NCBI GenBank assembly: GCA_002778195.1
Contig: PCDI01000001.1
Span: 3,116,857-3,180,856, forward strand
Source of the DNA: Raffaelea ambrosiae
Lineage: Eukaryota > Ascomycota > Sordariomycetes > Ophiostomatales > Ophiostomataceae
Length of the DNA: 64,000 nt
Reading direction: 5' to 3'
Each line of letters opens with the position of its first letter. Positions within the stretch are counted from its first letter, which is position 1. Below are positions 37,046-49,187 of this stretch, one piece after another. The position numbers were made by a program, and so were the translations under genes. A model generated the notes under the pieces. It ran no database searches. It worked only from the letters and a program-made list of their open reading frames with translations, and had not been told where the DNA came from.

Positions 37046-37950
37046 CTAAGCCTCTTCGTCCCCGCCGGCGGCAGCCTTCGGGGCTTCGCCATCGGCAACG
37101 GCAGCCGGTGCCTCAGTGGCCTTGACAGCTTCCTTGGCAGGTGCTGCCTCCTCGACGGCATCGCCGTCAGCATCGCCGTCAGCATCGCCGTCGGCATCAG
37201 CCTCGCCATTGGCCTCCTCCTTAACCTCCTCATCTTCTGCGCCGTCGGCCTCGGACTCCTTAGCGACGCCGTTGCCGTTCTCGGTCACGGGCTTGTCGGC
37301 CTCGGCGCCATCCTCAGCGGCGACGACCTTTTGCTTCTTCTTGGGAGGAGCTGTGGATGTTTGTCAGCACGTGGACGAATACAGTGGGAGGTGAGAGAGA
37401 GGGGCAGCAAGTGAAGGGTGGGCGTCAGCGCCGGGAAATGATGGGGACTGCGTGCCTACCTGCTTCCTTCTCCTTGGGTTTGGCTGGTTCGTCGCCGTCC
37501 TCCTCGTCTTCCTCATCCTCCTCCTCCTCATCGTCGTCGTCGTCGTCATCGTCAAAATCTTCCTCGTCATCGTCCTCCTCAAACCTGCGCGTGTCAGCCA
37601 AAATGCGCCAAAGTGATTGAATTTGGCAGTTCGGGATGCGCAGAACAAAATTTGCGATGGTCACACAGGTCTACGACAGGCGACTGCTGCAGGATGCAGC
37701 CCAGAGCCTTGCCCCTGCTTATCAGAAGTGCGCAGAGACCAGCGCAAAACTGACACACAGCGTGATATTGCTTCACAGTGTGCCGCAAAGGCGTCCCCGC
37801 GGTCGCAAAACGAGCCGAAACAGGAGAAAAAAGCGCACAAAAAAGACGGCAAGACATCAGCCAGGCAAAAACTTACTCCTCCTCCTCCTCGTCACCGCTG
37901 GGCAGAGAGACAAGCTCCTCGTCCTCCTGCTTCCTCTTGCGCGTAGACAT
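37046..37950 (-). CDS. Small acidic, probably nuclear protein
   Basis: Exons on the minus strand are 37950-37877, 37584-37460 and 37350-37046, giving 167 aa. All joins keep frame, with donors GTAAGT, GTAGGC and acceptors CAG. The protein starts MSTRKRKQEDEE, followed by long Glu/Asp runs, then PPKKKQKVV, which closely resembles the SV40 nuclear localisation signal, then an Ala/Glu/Asp-rich tail with a DGDA repeat. There is no folded domain. Strong acidity plus a nuclear signal is the composition of histone chaperones and other basic-protein binders, but I see no diagnostic CHZ or NAP motif, so function is left open. The first intron is long (292 nt). Confidence 0.75.
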
Positions 37951-40900
37951 GGCGGGCTAACAAAGTAAGAATGCGTTCTAAACAGCCAGTTGATGGTCTG
38001 GAACTCGATAATGATGGCGTTGGGCGGAAATCCGGATGCAATTTGTATGGAAACGATGCCAAGAAAGAACAGAGAAGAGAGAAAGAAGAGAAGAGAGAAG
38101 AGGGAGAGAGAGTGAACGGACGGGGAGGGAAAGGGCGAGCGAGGAACCTTCTACGTGGGAAGGGCGACAGAGGGTGCCCTTCCCGGGCGCTAACAGAGAA
38201 CAATTACATAGCTGGGCAAAACTGTTAAGGCGTCAGAGAGGGGGGGGGGTGACAGAGCACCCTGACAGGGAAAGAGCGAGGGAGACGGATGGAAGGCGCC
38301 ATGGGACAAGAAGGTGGGCGACCTGAGCCTGGTAAGCAGTAGCAGGAAAGAGCGCAGGGAGGGGAGCTTCCCAGCTCCGTCATGGTTTTGCGCTGGGGGC
38401 TCGACTTGGACAGAAGAGGTGGCGTGGCTGAAGGGAAAGGTACCACGCCCTGCCCAAGGTACCCAGAGCAGCAGCAGGGACCACCGGATGGCCCATGCGC
38501 TACCCTCTCCAAGGCACGGGGAGGTGCTTGCCAGCGCTGGCATGCTGATTGGCGGGCGCTGACGAAGCTCGGATTTTGATAGCAAAGTTCCGGGATTGTG
38601 GCTGCGGTTCTGCTGTGGCGGGCCCGCTGTGGCTTGCCAGAAGTAGATTGTCTAGATTCACGTGACTGTGTCTGGAATGGAATCGAAGTGTGCCACACTG
38701 GTGACCGGGATGGACAGGCTTTTCCACAACGAGCCGCCAACGGTTTGCCTGTTGGTGGCTTGCCAGTATTAAGCCAAAAATTAACCCGGTGCGTGGGGAT
38801 AACCAACACGACCGCGCAGGCTTGAGGAGAGTCTGTTGGCCGCTTGGCCGAGGGAGACCTGCAAACAGAAACAGAAGTAGACGCAGAAGTAGACGCAGAG
38901 ACAACAGGTCGAAAAGACAGAAAAAGAGAGCCGCAAATACGAAAATCAGATGAAAACAAACATGACAAGAAACAAACAAGAAACAAGAAACATGAAGGAA
39001 TCGAAACAAGAGAGAAAGATAGAGAAAAAGTGACAAACGACAGACACGACGGACACGACGGACACAAATCCGCCGTTGTGCTGTAACTAGACTGAATTAG
39101 AGACGCGAGAGACGGGAAGAGCCAGAGTACTCCTGTTCTGCAGAATGGCATGGCAGAATCAGAGAGCAACAATGCCTTGCGAGGAAGATCCAAATGAAAA
39201 CGCGAAATCGCGTCAGTTTGTTTGGTTCCCCGCAATACAACGCTGTCTGGAAAAAATCGACTCTTTCATCTCGCTTTGTGATGTCAAAAAATCCCTTCGG
39301 TGGAGCGGCTGCAACACAGTCGCGTGCCTCTTTCCCTCCCCATTCGCTCCCGTTTGGCCTCGGACCGACACTCGTCTGTCTACAGCAAGCGAGGCTCGTA
39401 CGTGGGCGTCTGGCCTGGAGTGTCAGGAAGAAAGCAAGTTTCGGTGCCTGGTGCCTGAGATGAGGAGTGGAAGGCCTTCCCCACAGAAGCTCCACTGGAC
39501 GAGTGCTCCGGGAACGCTGGCTGGAGGAGCCGTCAGCTGAAGTGCCGTGGTGCATAGATCCCCAGTGTATTAGATTTGCATGGTGCATCGGCATTTGCTG
39601 ACAGCCGCAGCGTGTTGAGAAAGGCGTACTCGAGTCTTGGGGGACGAGGGAAATGCCGTGGGCGAGGCGAATCCGAGAGAAGTGAGTTGTCATGAATGAG
39701 AAATGTGACCAGACACGGGTCCGTCTGACGATGGTCGAGGAAAGAACGCGCGTGCCATCAGGGCCAACGGCAAGCTGCAATGTCCCACGAGTGATATGAG
39801 CAATACTATAGGAAGATGCCGTCCAACTCGACGTGCTCGGCAAGCGGTCTGGAAGCAGTAAGTGCCTGGGCACCGAGGAAATTACCCTGCGTATTCCAGG
39901 GCCTCCACTAAGCATCTCACTATGTATACATGCCGGCAATCAAATGTCCCAACGCCCTCCTCATGCCGGCAATGACTTCGCTTCAGTCGCTGCAGTCAAT
40001 TTGGACACGACAATGCTCTGTCCTCTTGCGTCTGTTCCTGCAGCCCCCCGTTTTCTGTCTCGCCCATGACAAGGACAATGGCCTCTGTGTACAAAGGAGT
40101 GGACTCTTGCAGCCAATCATCTCCAATAGATGCCTCCTGCGCAGAACAGCCCCTTGGACCTGCTGGTTCAGCGGCCAAGCGCTGGAGCAGTGCTGCATGT
40201 GAGACAGTGCAGGCCAGTAAGACAGCCCCTGATTCAGGCGACGGCGAAGGCCCAGAAGAGGCAAGAGTGCGGAAGGCCAGCGTACTTTGGAGACCACATG
40301 GGAGGGAGACACGGGCATACTGCGAGTATGTATACTCGTATTGCCCGCACGCGGTATCAACTGGCCGTGCTATCGGTCGTCCGCGCTTGCATCCAAAATA
40401 AGCTTGCCCGAGGGCGAACATCGGACCAGACAAGCCGCTGTCCCGGGTCGGAGGTCGCGCAGGTCAGCCAGATAAATGTAACCGTATCTGCGGGCTCTAC
40501 CATGATATCTTCCACCGCTATCGCCAGCATTTGGATCGCAGGCCGCATAATGTGGTGACATTGCAGCTCCCTGGAAGATACGCACCAATGCTCTGCATCT
40601 CAGCAGACAGCCCAGCGCGCCGCCGCCGAGATTACGGAGGTGCCTTCCGAGCGCCCGTTGGCTGGGCTCGCGCACTAGTCCTCTGCACTAAACCACCACC
40701 CGCACCATAGTGGCTGGCTAGCGCGTGATGCATGTGTCGCGCTATGCTCGGGGGACGCTACGGTGCCGCCGTTCCTGCTAACCCCTGAATATCTGCCAAA
40801 AAGCAGGGGACCTGGCAGGCGCTGCCAGAGGAGGAGTCGAAAAAGGAAGGCACGGCCAAGGGCCACCAGGACACAAGTCGCACACGGACGCTGCCCGCCT

Positions 40901-41198
40901 TTTCTGTTCTGTTCTGCCAGTGAGAAAACGGGAAAGAGCCAATAACTAGCTGTTGACAAAAGAAAATCTTCAACAGTCTCGACACATCCACCCAACCGCC
41001 ACCAAAACCGCCCCAAACAGGAGTCAAACGGAGAGATCAGCGATGGCGAGGCCCAATTGGCTTGCCCCCCGTCTGTCGTCGTTGTCGTCCAGCTGCAGCA
41101 GCCCCCTTGCCGGCCCGCTCTGAGAGCGAGCGAGCGCCCCTTGGTCGCCCACCGCCCAAACCGCCCAGCTCAGCCATGCACCACCGCCCTGAGCAGCC
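37951..41198. other. Intergenic region without a supported gene
   Basis: It holds the promoters of the acidic-protein gene (-) and the TBC gene (+), which diverge from here. Frames of up to 336 codons on the minus strand (38225-39235, 39097-39939) are rich in Ser, Arg and Cys, resemble no family and are contradicted by equally long plus frames. I see nothing supportable. Confidence 0.5.
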
Positions 41199-44100
41199 AT
41201 GGCTGGGTATCACCACACTGAAAACACTGAAAACGACGATGCTGCCTACGCAGCCGACGCAGAAGGCCCGCCGCCCTCCATGTCGCCATCCTCGTCCGCC
41301 TCGTCGTCCCGCCGCCAACGAAGCATGAAGAACCGCGAGTTTGGCCTGCACGCGAGCCGTCTCCGACGGCACGACCCGCCCCCGAAACACGACGTCCCCT
41401 CGAAACACGACCTGGTCGCCTCCTCAGACGCCAAGCAGCCTGATCCGGCTGGCAGCGATCCGGCACCAGCACTGGACGGCAGCAACAACAACAGCAGCAG
41501 CAGCAGCAGAATGGGCGTCCTGGGCAGCACGCGGAAGAACAAGTTTGTCTTTGTCGACTCGCCTGAGGACGGCGAGGACGCCAGGGACGCCAGCCCGGCC
41601 AGCCTGCTCAACATCTCGGGGATCGTCCCGCAAAACTTCTCCAAACTCGCCCACGCCCGCTCAAACGTCCTGGAAGCCTCAAACAGCACCACCCTGTCCC
41701 AGGCCACACCCCTGCCCGCCTCTCCTGCCTCGCCTATTTCGCCGCGCTGGGCTTCCCTGGCCAACAGCTCCGCCGTTCTGTACGACCACTCTGCTCCGTC
41801 GACGGCGACCTCGGCGACCTCTGTCTCGGCCTCGACTGGCGCCACCAGCCCTCTCTCGCCCACCCGTGTCCCCTTTCCCTCGCGCTCAACCTCGTCCGCC
41901 TCGACTACGCGCTTCGCCTCCCAGCCGTCGACAGCAGACGCCCACACAGACCGCTCGTCCGGCTCGACACAGGACTTCCCGCTCTCCTTCGACAGCCGTT
42001 ATGCCGGTGGCGGCAGCGGCAGCGACGTTTTAATAGCAGAGGCTATCACGGCTGCCGCCCCCGTCTCGCCCACCTCCGCGACCTTCTCCCGGGTTCCTAC
42101 CTCGCCCACCTCGACGGCCCGCTCCTCCGACATGCTCGTCGACAACTTCTCCCGGCCTCGCAAGGCCAGCATCAAGCACGGCATGCCTGGCATGGCCGTC
42201 AACGCCGCCATAACTCGCCTCCGCCAGCCAGAGCCACTCCAGCTGGACGGCTCCGTGTCACCTGGACTTTCCTCGGCCCCGTCCTCACCCTGGGGGGCCG
42301 AACGCGCTCGCGGCATATCCGTCTCCTCCAGCCAGTCGTCCTCCACGTATTCCTCCTTGCCGACCCGGCCGTCGAAAGAATTCTTACCGGCCACGCGCTA
42401 TGTGCCCCCGTCCAGCACTGCCCAGCTCCCCGGTACTGTCTCTCCGGGCCTGCCTCGTCCACCGCCTACCTACAACCGCGTGGATGCACCGAGCAGCCTA
42501 ACCAGCCATCCGAGAGCCAGCTCGTCTGCAGCCTCGGGCAGGCCCGCCTTCCACCCCCGGGATCCGCTGCACTGGGTTGACGACGAGGATACGGGCTCCA
42601 ATTATCGATCTCAGTGGACGCCATCCACAGCCCAAGGCACCGTGTTCACCGGCATTGGCACAGAACGGAGCAGCAAGGCGAGCTCCTCGAGAACATCCGC
42701 CTCGTGGTACACGAACATCGCCGGAGTCACCGTCGACGAGGGACTGAGCGTGGAAGACGTCATGGGCATGTATGAGAAAGGCTTTTCCGACTCTACCGGC
42801 ACCGAAGACAACGACATGGACGAGACAAAAGACGGCAAGAACCTCGACGGAGCCACCAATGGCCAGCTGCCAGCAAAGCAGTACAGCAGACGCCCGTCCG
42901 CTGCAACGGAACCACTACAAAAGCAACCACCGCCAGCCACGGAGAATGCCGCGACTTTGGATGCTCTAAACGAGCCGCTGCTCATGCCGCCCCCTATTGG
43001 TGGTGCAAGCAGAACCCTGGGAGGAGCAGGAATGGGAGGAGGAGGAGCCCAAGACCCCAGCCATGAGGATTCGTCCCTGGACGCGCCTCACATCCTGCGG
43101 GATTCGGCCGCTTTCTTCCGTAATTCGGGCCTGCCGTCAACCTTGCCTAAGGACACGGGTCTGGCTCTCGCCGCCCAGAACGCCAAAAGTAGGAGACACT
43201 TGGGGTTGAAGAACGTCGAGAACCTGGAATCCGAAGACGACAGCGAACAGAAGAAGCGCGATTCGGCCAAGATGCTGGAGAGCGACGAGCTGACGCCCGT
43301 CCCGCCGACACTGTTAACGCCGACGCTGGTAATCCCTGACGAGGATGACGAGGACCACGCCCCTGCCCGTACTGAGTCATCCAGGCCTCTTTCAGTCTTC
43401 CCTGACCCTCCCCAGCCGGCGGCCGAGGACCCAAATCTGCGTGATCGCTACGGATTCCGCAAGCAGAACCAGTACATCACACGGGAGCAGTACGATGCCT
43501 GGAATGGCCCCTACACCGAGTACATCGCGCGCCGGCGGAGGAAATGGGTGACCTACCTCAAGGACTCGGGCTTCATCACAGACAGCCCCAATCGCTTCCC
43601 TCCGCCAAACGCAAAGACCAAGCGGTTTGTCCGCAAAGGCATCCCGCCCGAATGGCGTGGTGCAGCATGGTTCTACTACGCTGGCGGGCCGGCCATTCTG
43701 GCCAAGCATCCTGGTATCTACAACCGCTTGATCCGACGCGCCGCCCGCGGCGAGGCGAAGAACATTGACATCGAGGCCATTGAACGCGATCTCCACCGCA
43801 CCTTTCCCGACAACATCTACTTCCAATTCCCGCCCGGGCAGCAACCGGGCCAAGACGACACCAGCTCCACTGCCGGTTCCAGCACGCAGGACGTGAAATC
43901 CGACGGTGCCGATGGCGGAGCAGACAGTGTAGATCTGACTTCAGACCGCCCAAACCAGCCAGAGATCATTTCCAAGCTTCGGAGAGTTCTGCTGGCCTTT
44001 TCCATTTACAACCCAAGGATCGGGTACTGCCAGAGTCTGAATTTCCTGGCCGGCCTGCTCCTGCTGTTTGTTGAGACGGAGGAGCAGTGTTTTTGGCTGC

Positions 44101-44978
44101 TCAATGTCATCACCCGCATCTACCTGCCGGGTACTCATGAAATGTCCTTGGAAGGCTCCAAGGTCGACCTGAGTGTCCTGATGACGGCGCTTCGGGAATC
44201 GCTCCCGGGTGTCTGGTCAAAAATCGGCGGCGAGTTGGATGAGATGCCGAGTGGCGGACAGCGACAGCGAACCCCGACAGACATATCCAGGCACGGCACG
44301 CTAGGACGCAGAATGAAGCTTCCGAGGGTTGGCGGCAACCGCTCCGGAGCAACGTCCCCCGCCGAGACGTCGGCAGACCGTCTGCCGCCCATCACTCTTT
44401 GCATGACGGCCTGGTTTATGTCGTGCTTTATTGGCACGCTACCTATTGAGACGACCCTGCGTGTGTGGGATATTTTTTTCTACGAAGGCAGCAAAACGCT
44501 GTTCCGTGTTGCTCTGGCCATTTTCAAGATTGGCGAGTCTGAAATTCGGTCTGTCAATGATCCCATGGAGATGTTTGGCATCGTCCAGGGCATCCCGCGC
44601 CGCCTTTTGGACTGCAACATGGTCATGGAGGCCACGTTCCGACGCCGCAATGGATTCGGGCATCTCAGTCAAGAGAACATTGACGAAAAGCGTCGTGAGC
44701 GCCGTGGTGTGCTGCAGGAGGCCAGAGAGGCCAGTGCTGCCAGTAACAACAACAACAACAACAACACCAACACTAACAGCACCAATAGCACCGCTGAGCA
44801 AGGTGCCGATGTTCCCACGACCGATGGAGACACAGCTGCAGCCGGTACCGAGCAGACTGGGGACGAATTTGCCGGGCCGAATTCCCATGAAGAGCTCAAC
44901 GTGCCCTTTGACGTGCACCGGAAAGGCACCATCTTTGGCCGTCTACGAGAACGCCGCCCCACAGCCGAGGCGGCGTAG
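41199..44978 (+). CDS. TBC-domain Rab GTPase-activating protein (Msb3/Gyp3-like)
   Basis: Single-exon gene of 1259 aa. Residues 1-740 are Ser/Pro/Thr-rich and disordered. The TBC domain spans about residues 808-1140 and has both catalytic fingers: the arginine finger in IERDLHRTFPDN (I-x-x-D-x-x-R, about residue 860) and the glutamine finger in GYCQSLNF (Y-x-Q, about residue 942). A fungal insertion of some 50 residues separates two TBC halves before TLCMTAWFMSCFIGTLP. The ITRIYLPGTHEMSLEGS segment is characteristic of Msb3/Msb4/Gyp3-type GAPs, which act on Sec4/Ypt-class Rabs in exocytosis and vacuole traffic and promote polarised growth. The C-terminus has Asn-rich repeats. GAP activity is well supported; the exact Rab is inferred. 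Confidence 0.92.
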   Translation: MAGYHHTENTENDDAAYAADAEGPPPSMSPSSSASSSRRQRSMKNREFGLHASRLRRHDPPPKHDVPSKHDLVASSDAKQPDPAGSDPAPALDGSNNNSSSSSRMGVLGSTRKNKFVFVDSPEDGEDARDASPASLLNISGIVPQNFSKLAHARSNVLEASNSTTLSQATPLPASPASPISPRWASLANSSAVLYDHSAPSTATSATSVSASTGATSPLSPTRVPFPSRSTSSASTTRFASQPSTADAHTDRSSGSTQDFPLSFDSRYAGGGSGSDVLIAEAITAAAPVSPTSATFSRVPTSPTSTARSSDMLVDNFSRPRKASIKHGMPGMAVNAAITRLRQPEPLQLDGSVSPGLSSAPSSPWGAERARGISVSSSQSSSTYSSLPTRPSKEFLPATRYVPPSSTAQLPGTVSPGLPRPPPTYNRVDAPSSLTSHPRASSSAASGRPAFHPRDPLHWVDDEDTGSNYRSQWTPSTAQGTVFTGIGTERSSKASSSRTSASWYTNIAGVTVDEGLSVEDVMGMYEKGFSDSTGTEDNDMDETKDGKNLDGATNGQLPAKQYSRRPSAATEPLQKQPPPATENAATLDALNEPLLMPPPIGGASRTLGGAGMGGGGAQDPSHEDSSLDAPHILRDSAAFFRNSGLPSTLPKDTGLALAAQNAKSRRHLGLKNVENLESEDDSEQKKRDSAKMLESDELTPVPPTLLTPTLVIPDEDDEDHAPARTESSRPLSVFPDPPQPAAEDPNLRDRYGFRKQNQYITREQYDAWNGPYTEYIARRRRKWVTYLKDSGFITDSPNRFPPPNAKTKRFVRKGIPPEWRGAAWFYYAGGPAILAKHPGIYNRLIRRAARGEAKNIDIEAIERDLHRTFPDNIYFQFPPGQQPGQDDTSSTAGSSTQDVKSDGADGGADSVDLTSDRPNQPEIISKLRRVLLAFSIYNPRIGYCQSLNFLAGLLLLFVETEEQCFWLLNVITRIYLPGTHEMSLEGSKVDLSVLMTALRESLPGVWSKIGGELDEMPSGGQRQRTPTDISRHGTLGRRMKLPRVGGNRSGATSPAETSADRLPPITLCMTAWFMSCFIGTLPIETTLRVWDIFFYEGSKTLFRVALAIFKIGESEIRSVNDPMEMFGIVQGIPRRLLDCNMVMEATFRRRNGFGHLSQENIDEKRRERRGVLQEAREASAASNNNNNNNTNTNSTNSTAEQGADVPTTDGDTAAAGTEQTGDEFAGPNSHEELNVPFDVHRKGTIFGRLRERRPTAEAA

Positions 44979-45841
44979 TGTGGCCCCTGCCCGGGCCTGT
45001 CGTGGAGCTGCTGACCCGGAAGAGGCGTTTCGCTATGGATTGGTTTCTTATTTCTTGTCTTTTCTTGCGATCGTTTTCATTAACATGGACAGCCATTGTC
45101 CATTGCCTCATGATATCACGGATAAGCATTTGCATAGTATAATCAGCACAGGGCAAGTGAAAGTTGGAAGGTGCAAAATTGGGGTAAAAAAATAGAAACG
45201 GGAGATAATTGTGGTTTCAGCGCATTTGCCACATATAGGTTATTGTATTTTTCTTTTGTGTTTTTGTTGTCACTGGCAGGGAAGAGAAAAGTAGTTTCGG
45301 GGGAAACGACGATGGATCTTGATAAACACATTTTGGTGTCTTACGATCAATTCATTCACGCAGCAGGGCTGTCCAGAATGAAGTCGTGGAATAAAATAGT
45401 CTCTTTTCGAACGCAACGGGAAGCAGTGTATCAATTAATTGGCGTGAAATCAAAAAAGTAGTATTATAAAACCATCATCTACGCTGGCTGCTGTTCCTTT
45501 TTTGAGTTTTTGTCTGGTCGAAAATAAAGCTTGGGAGTCCATCTACGAGAAAAGGAAATAAGAGACACAGAGAAAAAAAAACGAGAAACAAAAAGAAGAA
45601 ACAAAAGCCGGCAGTCCACTTTTATCCATCCCCTTCCCCCGTCTTCCTGCCCCCAATATCATCCTAGATCTAACAACAAAGACGCGGAATGAATTCCCTC
45701 TCCTCCTCCTTCCTTCTCTGCACTTGGAAAACACAAAACGTTTTATATTCCTTTTGTCCAGGTCTTTCACCCCACGCGCAAGCTCGGAGCCCGGCCAACC
45801 TACAAACCATCCCATCTCTCTCTCTCTCGCTCTCTCGTGTC
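44979..45841. other. Convergent 3' intergenic region
   Basis: AT-richer sequence between the stops of the TBC gene (+) and the ChAPs gene (-). It presumably contains both 3' UTRs. A 96-codon frame at 45171-45461 has no support. Confidence 0.6.
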
Positions 45842-48529
45842 TTAGCCGTCGGTGCCGCTGCTGTGGAACGTCGCACACAGCGCCGCGTAGTGGTGCGTCA
45901 GGTCCAGCACGTGCTGCGGCAGGTTCGTCGCCTGGATCAGGCTGCCCACCTTGACAGCGCCCTCCTCCTCGATCAGCGTCCGCACCGTCTGCAGCAGCGC
46001 CGGCGAAAACCCGGAATACCACCGGTACTGCCACGTGACCAGCCGGATCACGGCGCCGACCGTCTCCTGCGCCGTCGCGCCCCGCACGTGGTCGTCCGAC
46101 TGCAGCAGAATCCGCAGAATGCCCGACATGGCGCGCGGGCTGAAGCGCTGGCCCAGACAGGCCCGGTACGCCTCCACCGCCTCGTTCGGGTGCTGCAGGC
46201 GCTCCGCCAGCAGACCCAAAATCTCCCACTCCTCGGCCGACTTGCGGTACTGCATCGCCTGCGCCCGGTACTGCGCCATCTGCGTGCGCCAGATCGTGTA
46301 CACCCGCAGGTCCTCGTACAGCACCATGAACAGGCTGTCTAGCCAGCGCTCGCACAGGCGCTTGTTGTTCAGCCGCGAGAGGTGTTCCTCCTCAGACTCG
46401 CCCTGTGTGTGGTGTTAGTGGAGAGAACATGAAAGAGGGAGAAAAAGAGAGCGAGAGAGCGAGAGAGCGAGAGAGAGACGGAGAGAGAAACGTACATTGG
46501 CATCGTCCAGGTCGGCGGCCGTGCTGGGCCTCTCGACCACGGTTTCGTCCTTGGGCGGTGGCAGCGGTGCGGCCGCTGGCTTGCCCTCGTCCTCCTCCAC
46601 CTTGGACTCGACGTCGGAGCCGTCGTCCTCGTCGTCGTTGGCGCCGTCCTTTTTGCTCGTGGCGGCGGTGGCCTCGCCGTTGGTTGCCTTGCCGTGTTCT
46701 TTTCCCTTGTCGTCTTCTTCGCCATCGGTCGTGGCGGCGTGGTCGTCGCCGTTCGTCTGCGGGTCGGGCGTGCCGCGCAGCGCATCCGTGCTGGCATTGG
46801 CTGCTTTGGCCGGGTACGACGACGTGATGGACCCGACGTCCTTCTTCTCGGTGCGGTACTCGTCCTCCATAACAAACACGTTGCTCCTAATCTTGAGCAG
46901 CTGATCCCAGCCAATCTTGGCCGTCATCTCGGTCAGAATGCTGTACGCGTGCTTGAAGGTGCCACGATAACTCGACGCCCGCAGGTTCAGAAGACTCGGG
47001 TCCACCTGCTCGCTGTACCGCGTGTCCAGCTCGCCGTCCAGCTCGTCCAGCCGCGTCTCCGGCAGGATCGGCAGAGACACCTCCTTGGCCTCGGGCAGCA
47101 CCGGCGCGTCCTTGTCCTGGTAGGTAAACATGGGGCACGAGTTGAGAATCGTCAGCGCGTTCTCCCAGTCCTCCTGCGCCACATAGACTTCGGCCAGACG
47201 GGCCCACGTGCCAAACTCGCTCGGCGCCGCCACGGTGCCGCGGTCGGCACAGCCGAGCGCCATCCGCAGGCGCTCCTCCTTCTGCTCGGGCGTCGCAGCC
47301 TTGGAGGCCTTCTTGAGCAGGAACTCGGCCTGCGTGTCGAGCATGACGTAGTCCATCGGGTCGTCCTTGATGGCCTCGTGCAGCACGCGCACGCCCTCGA
47401 CCTCCTCGTTGCCCATGAAGAGCACCTTGGCCAGCAGCGAGGCCACCTCGACGTTCTGCGAGCGCAGCTTCTGGAACAGGTTGATGCCCGAGGCATAGCG
47501 GCCCGTCGTCTCAAAGTACTTGAGCAGGCCCGACACCAGGTGGTTCGACACCACGTTGGGCACCTGCACGGTCGAGTCTGAGCCGAGCTGCCAGCCTGAA
47601 AGGGAGAGAAAAAAAAAAGGTCAGTCTCAGCAGTCTTCACATCACATATTCGGGTGCTTTGTCTGTCTCTCGTCGTCTGCGGTGGCCTCCGGCATGACCC
47701 CACATAACGTCCACTAACAAACAGCAACATCCCACACTTACCCCTGAAAAAGAGCTGCTCAGCCGCACTCAAGAACCGATGCTCCGTCTCTGTGTTCGTG
47801 ACCGGGTTGAAACGGCGCATGCCCATGATCTTGCGGATCGTCTCGCCGCTGCCGTCGTCGGCATACGAGTATGCGCGCAGGACGCTGCAGAGGTAGGTCT
47901 CCAGCCACAGCTCGTCGGTTGCCTTCTTCTTCTCGCCGCGCTCGTCCACGCAGAAGCTGTCCACGGAGCCGGGAATCGTCACGTGCACGCGCATGTCCAG
48001 TCTTGATAGTGCATTGTAGCAGCTGTGTGTTGTGGCAGTGTATTGTCAGCGCGAGCCGTCCAGTTTCTGTCTTTTTTTGTCCGTAGAAGTTGCCCTACCA
48101 GTACAAGCCGGCCGTGATCTTCGTGGTGGCGACGGTGCCCGGTTCGCGGTACGTCAGCGTGTTGATGTATGCGGCCAGGCTGGCAGACGAGGAGGCGTCG
48201 ACGCCGGTGACGTGGTGATAGACACCATTCTGGAGAGCACGAGCATGTTAGCACGGGCGACCTTGGACGAGGAACCACAACATGTCGTACCTGGCGGCCG
48301 CTGCCCCTGATGGGTTGCTTGACGAGGTGCACCAGGTCGGGGGGGCCAAGCTCGCGCAGCGAGATGAGCTGCTCTGTCCGGCTATCGATCACTTCGTAGA
48401 GCTCCTCTTCGGTAATCCTGTTGATGCAAGCAAAATTGTGGTTAGCATCCGGGAAAACTGCGAAACCAAGCAAGGGAGACAGGGCAGCCAGTTTGGAGCA
48501 TCGTACTCGGGGACGGTGGGTGCAACCAT
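45842..48529 (-). CDS. ChAPs-family exomer subunit (Bch1/Bud7-like)
   Basis: Six exons on the minus strand (48529-48507, 48417-48291, 48229-48099, 48022-47742, 47595-46496, 46402-45842) join in frame to 740 aa. Introns use GTACGA, GTAGGG, GTAAGT and GTACGT donors; the last has an ACTAAC branch site. The protein begins MVAPTVPE then ITEEELYEVIDSRTEQL, has a CYNALSRLDMRV segment, and a central TPR-like part (VSNHLVSGLLKYFETTGRY, LLAKVLFMGNEEVEG) typical of the Chs5-Arf1-binding proteins. These form the exomer coat at the trans-Golgi, sorting chitin synthase Chs3 and similar cargo to the plasma membrane. A Glu/Asp-rich linker (about residues 445-550) interrupts the domain. It shares a 658-bp divergent promoter with the Hir3-like gene. 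Confidence 0.92.
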
Positions 48530-49187
48530 GGTCGCGGAATGCTCTCAAAGCTGGAGAGCTCGGCTTCAATGGCAGGACAAGGCCACGGTATTCAAAGGGC
48601 GGCGAAGCAGGTGCGGCGCATCAGCTGGGAGGGAAACGTAACCCTTTCCAGCCCAGGTGCAAGCTTGCTGTCGTCAGATCACAGCGTCCACAGCTCGCGA
48701 ACAGCTGTGCCGTCGGCAGAAACCTGGCTACAGAAACTAGATGTGTGCGAGACAGCCAATGGCAAGTCTGCACAGAGGGGAATAGAAAAGTAACGCCGTT
48801 GGCGACGGTTCCGGTCTTGATCTTTGTCTGCGTCCCAGCCTCAGGATGGGGAAAACTGGTCTCTAGCCCAGTCGCAAGCGTTGGAGGCAGCTAGTTGACT
48901 AGTCCTCACACCGCACAGACATGCGCCACGCAACGACAGGTCAAGCCACACCACCCACCTTTAATGGGCTTCAGCCACAGCTGGCACCCATCGCGTCTTC
49001 TAGAGCTTTACGCGATAACTAAGTAGTAACGACAGCTAGTATGGCGAACGCTCTTCCGTCAAACCCTCCCAACTTTCCGCCTCGCCCTATTGCCACGCAG
49101 CTGCTCGCTGCCGCGCACCAGCCATCAGCTTTCAGTGCAGCAGCGGTCTCCATATGAGCGCATGGTTGCCGTTCCATCTCGTCCACC
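48530..49187. promoter_or_regulatory. Divergent promoter, ChAPs (-) and Hir3-like (+)
   Basis: This 658-bp gap separates two start codons pointing away from each other, so it must hold both promoters. I see no clear TATA box. On the Hir3-like side there is an upstream reading frame of 38 codons (49041-49157). Confidence 0.6.
49041..49157 (+). other. Upstream open reading frame before the Hir3-like gene
   Basis: ATG at 49041 opens a 38-codon frame ending in TGA at 49155-49157, about 30 bp before the proposed Hir3-like start. It is not in frame with the main protein. It would lie in the leader if transcription starts upstream, and could damp translation. No peptide similarity is evident. Confidence 0.4.

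Noticed and set aside
38225..39939. Two minus-strand frames of 336 and 280 codons
   Set aside because: Ser/Arg/Cys-rich, no domain, poor start contexts, contradicted by similar-length plus frames.
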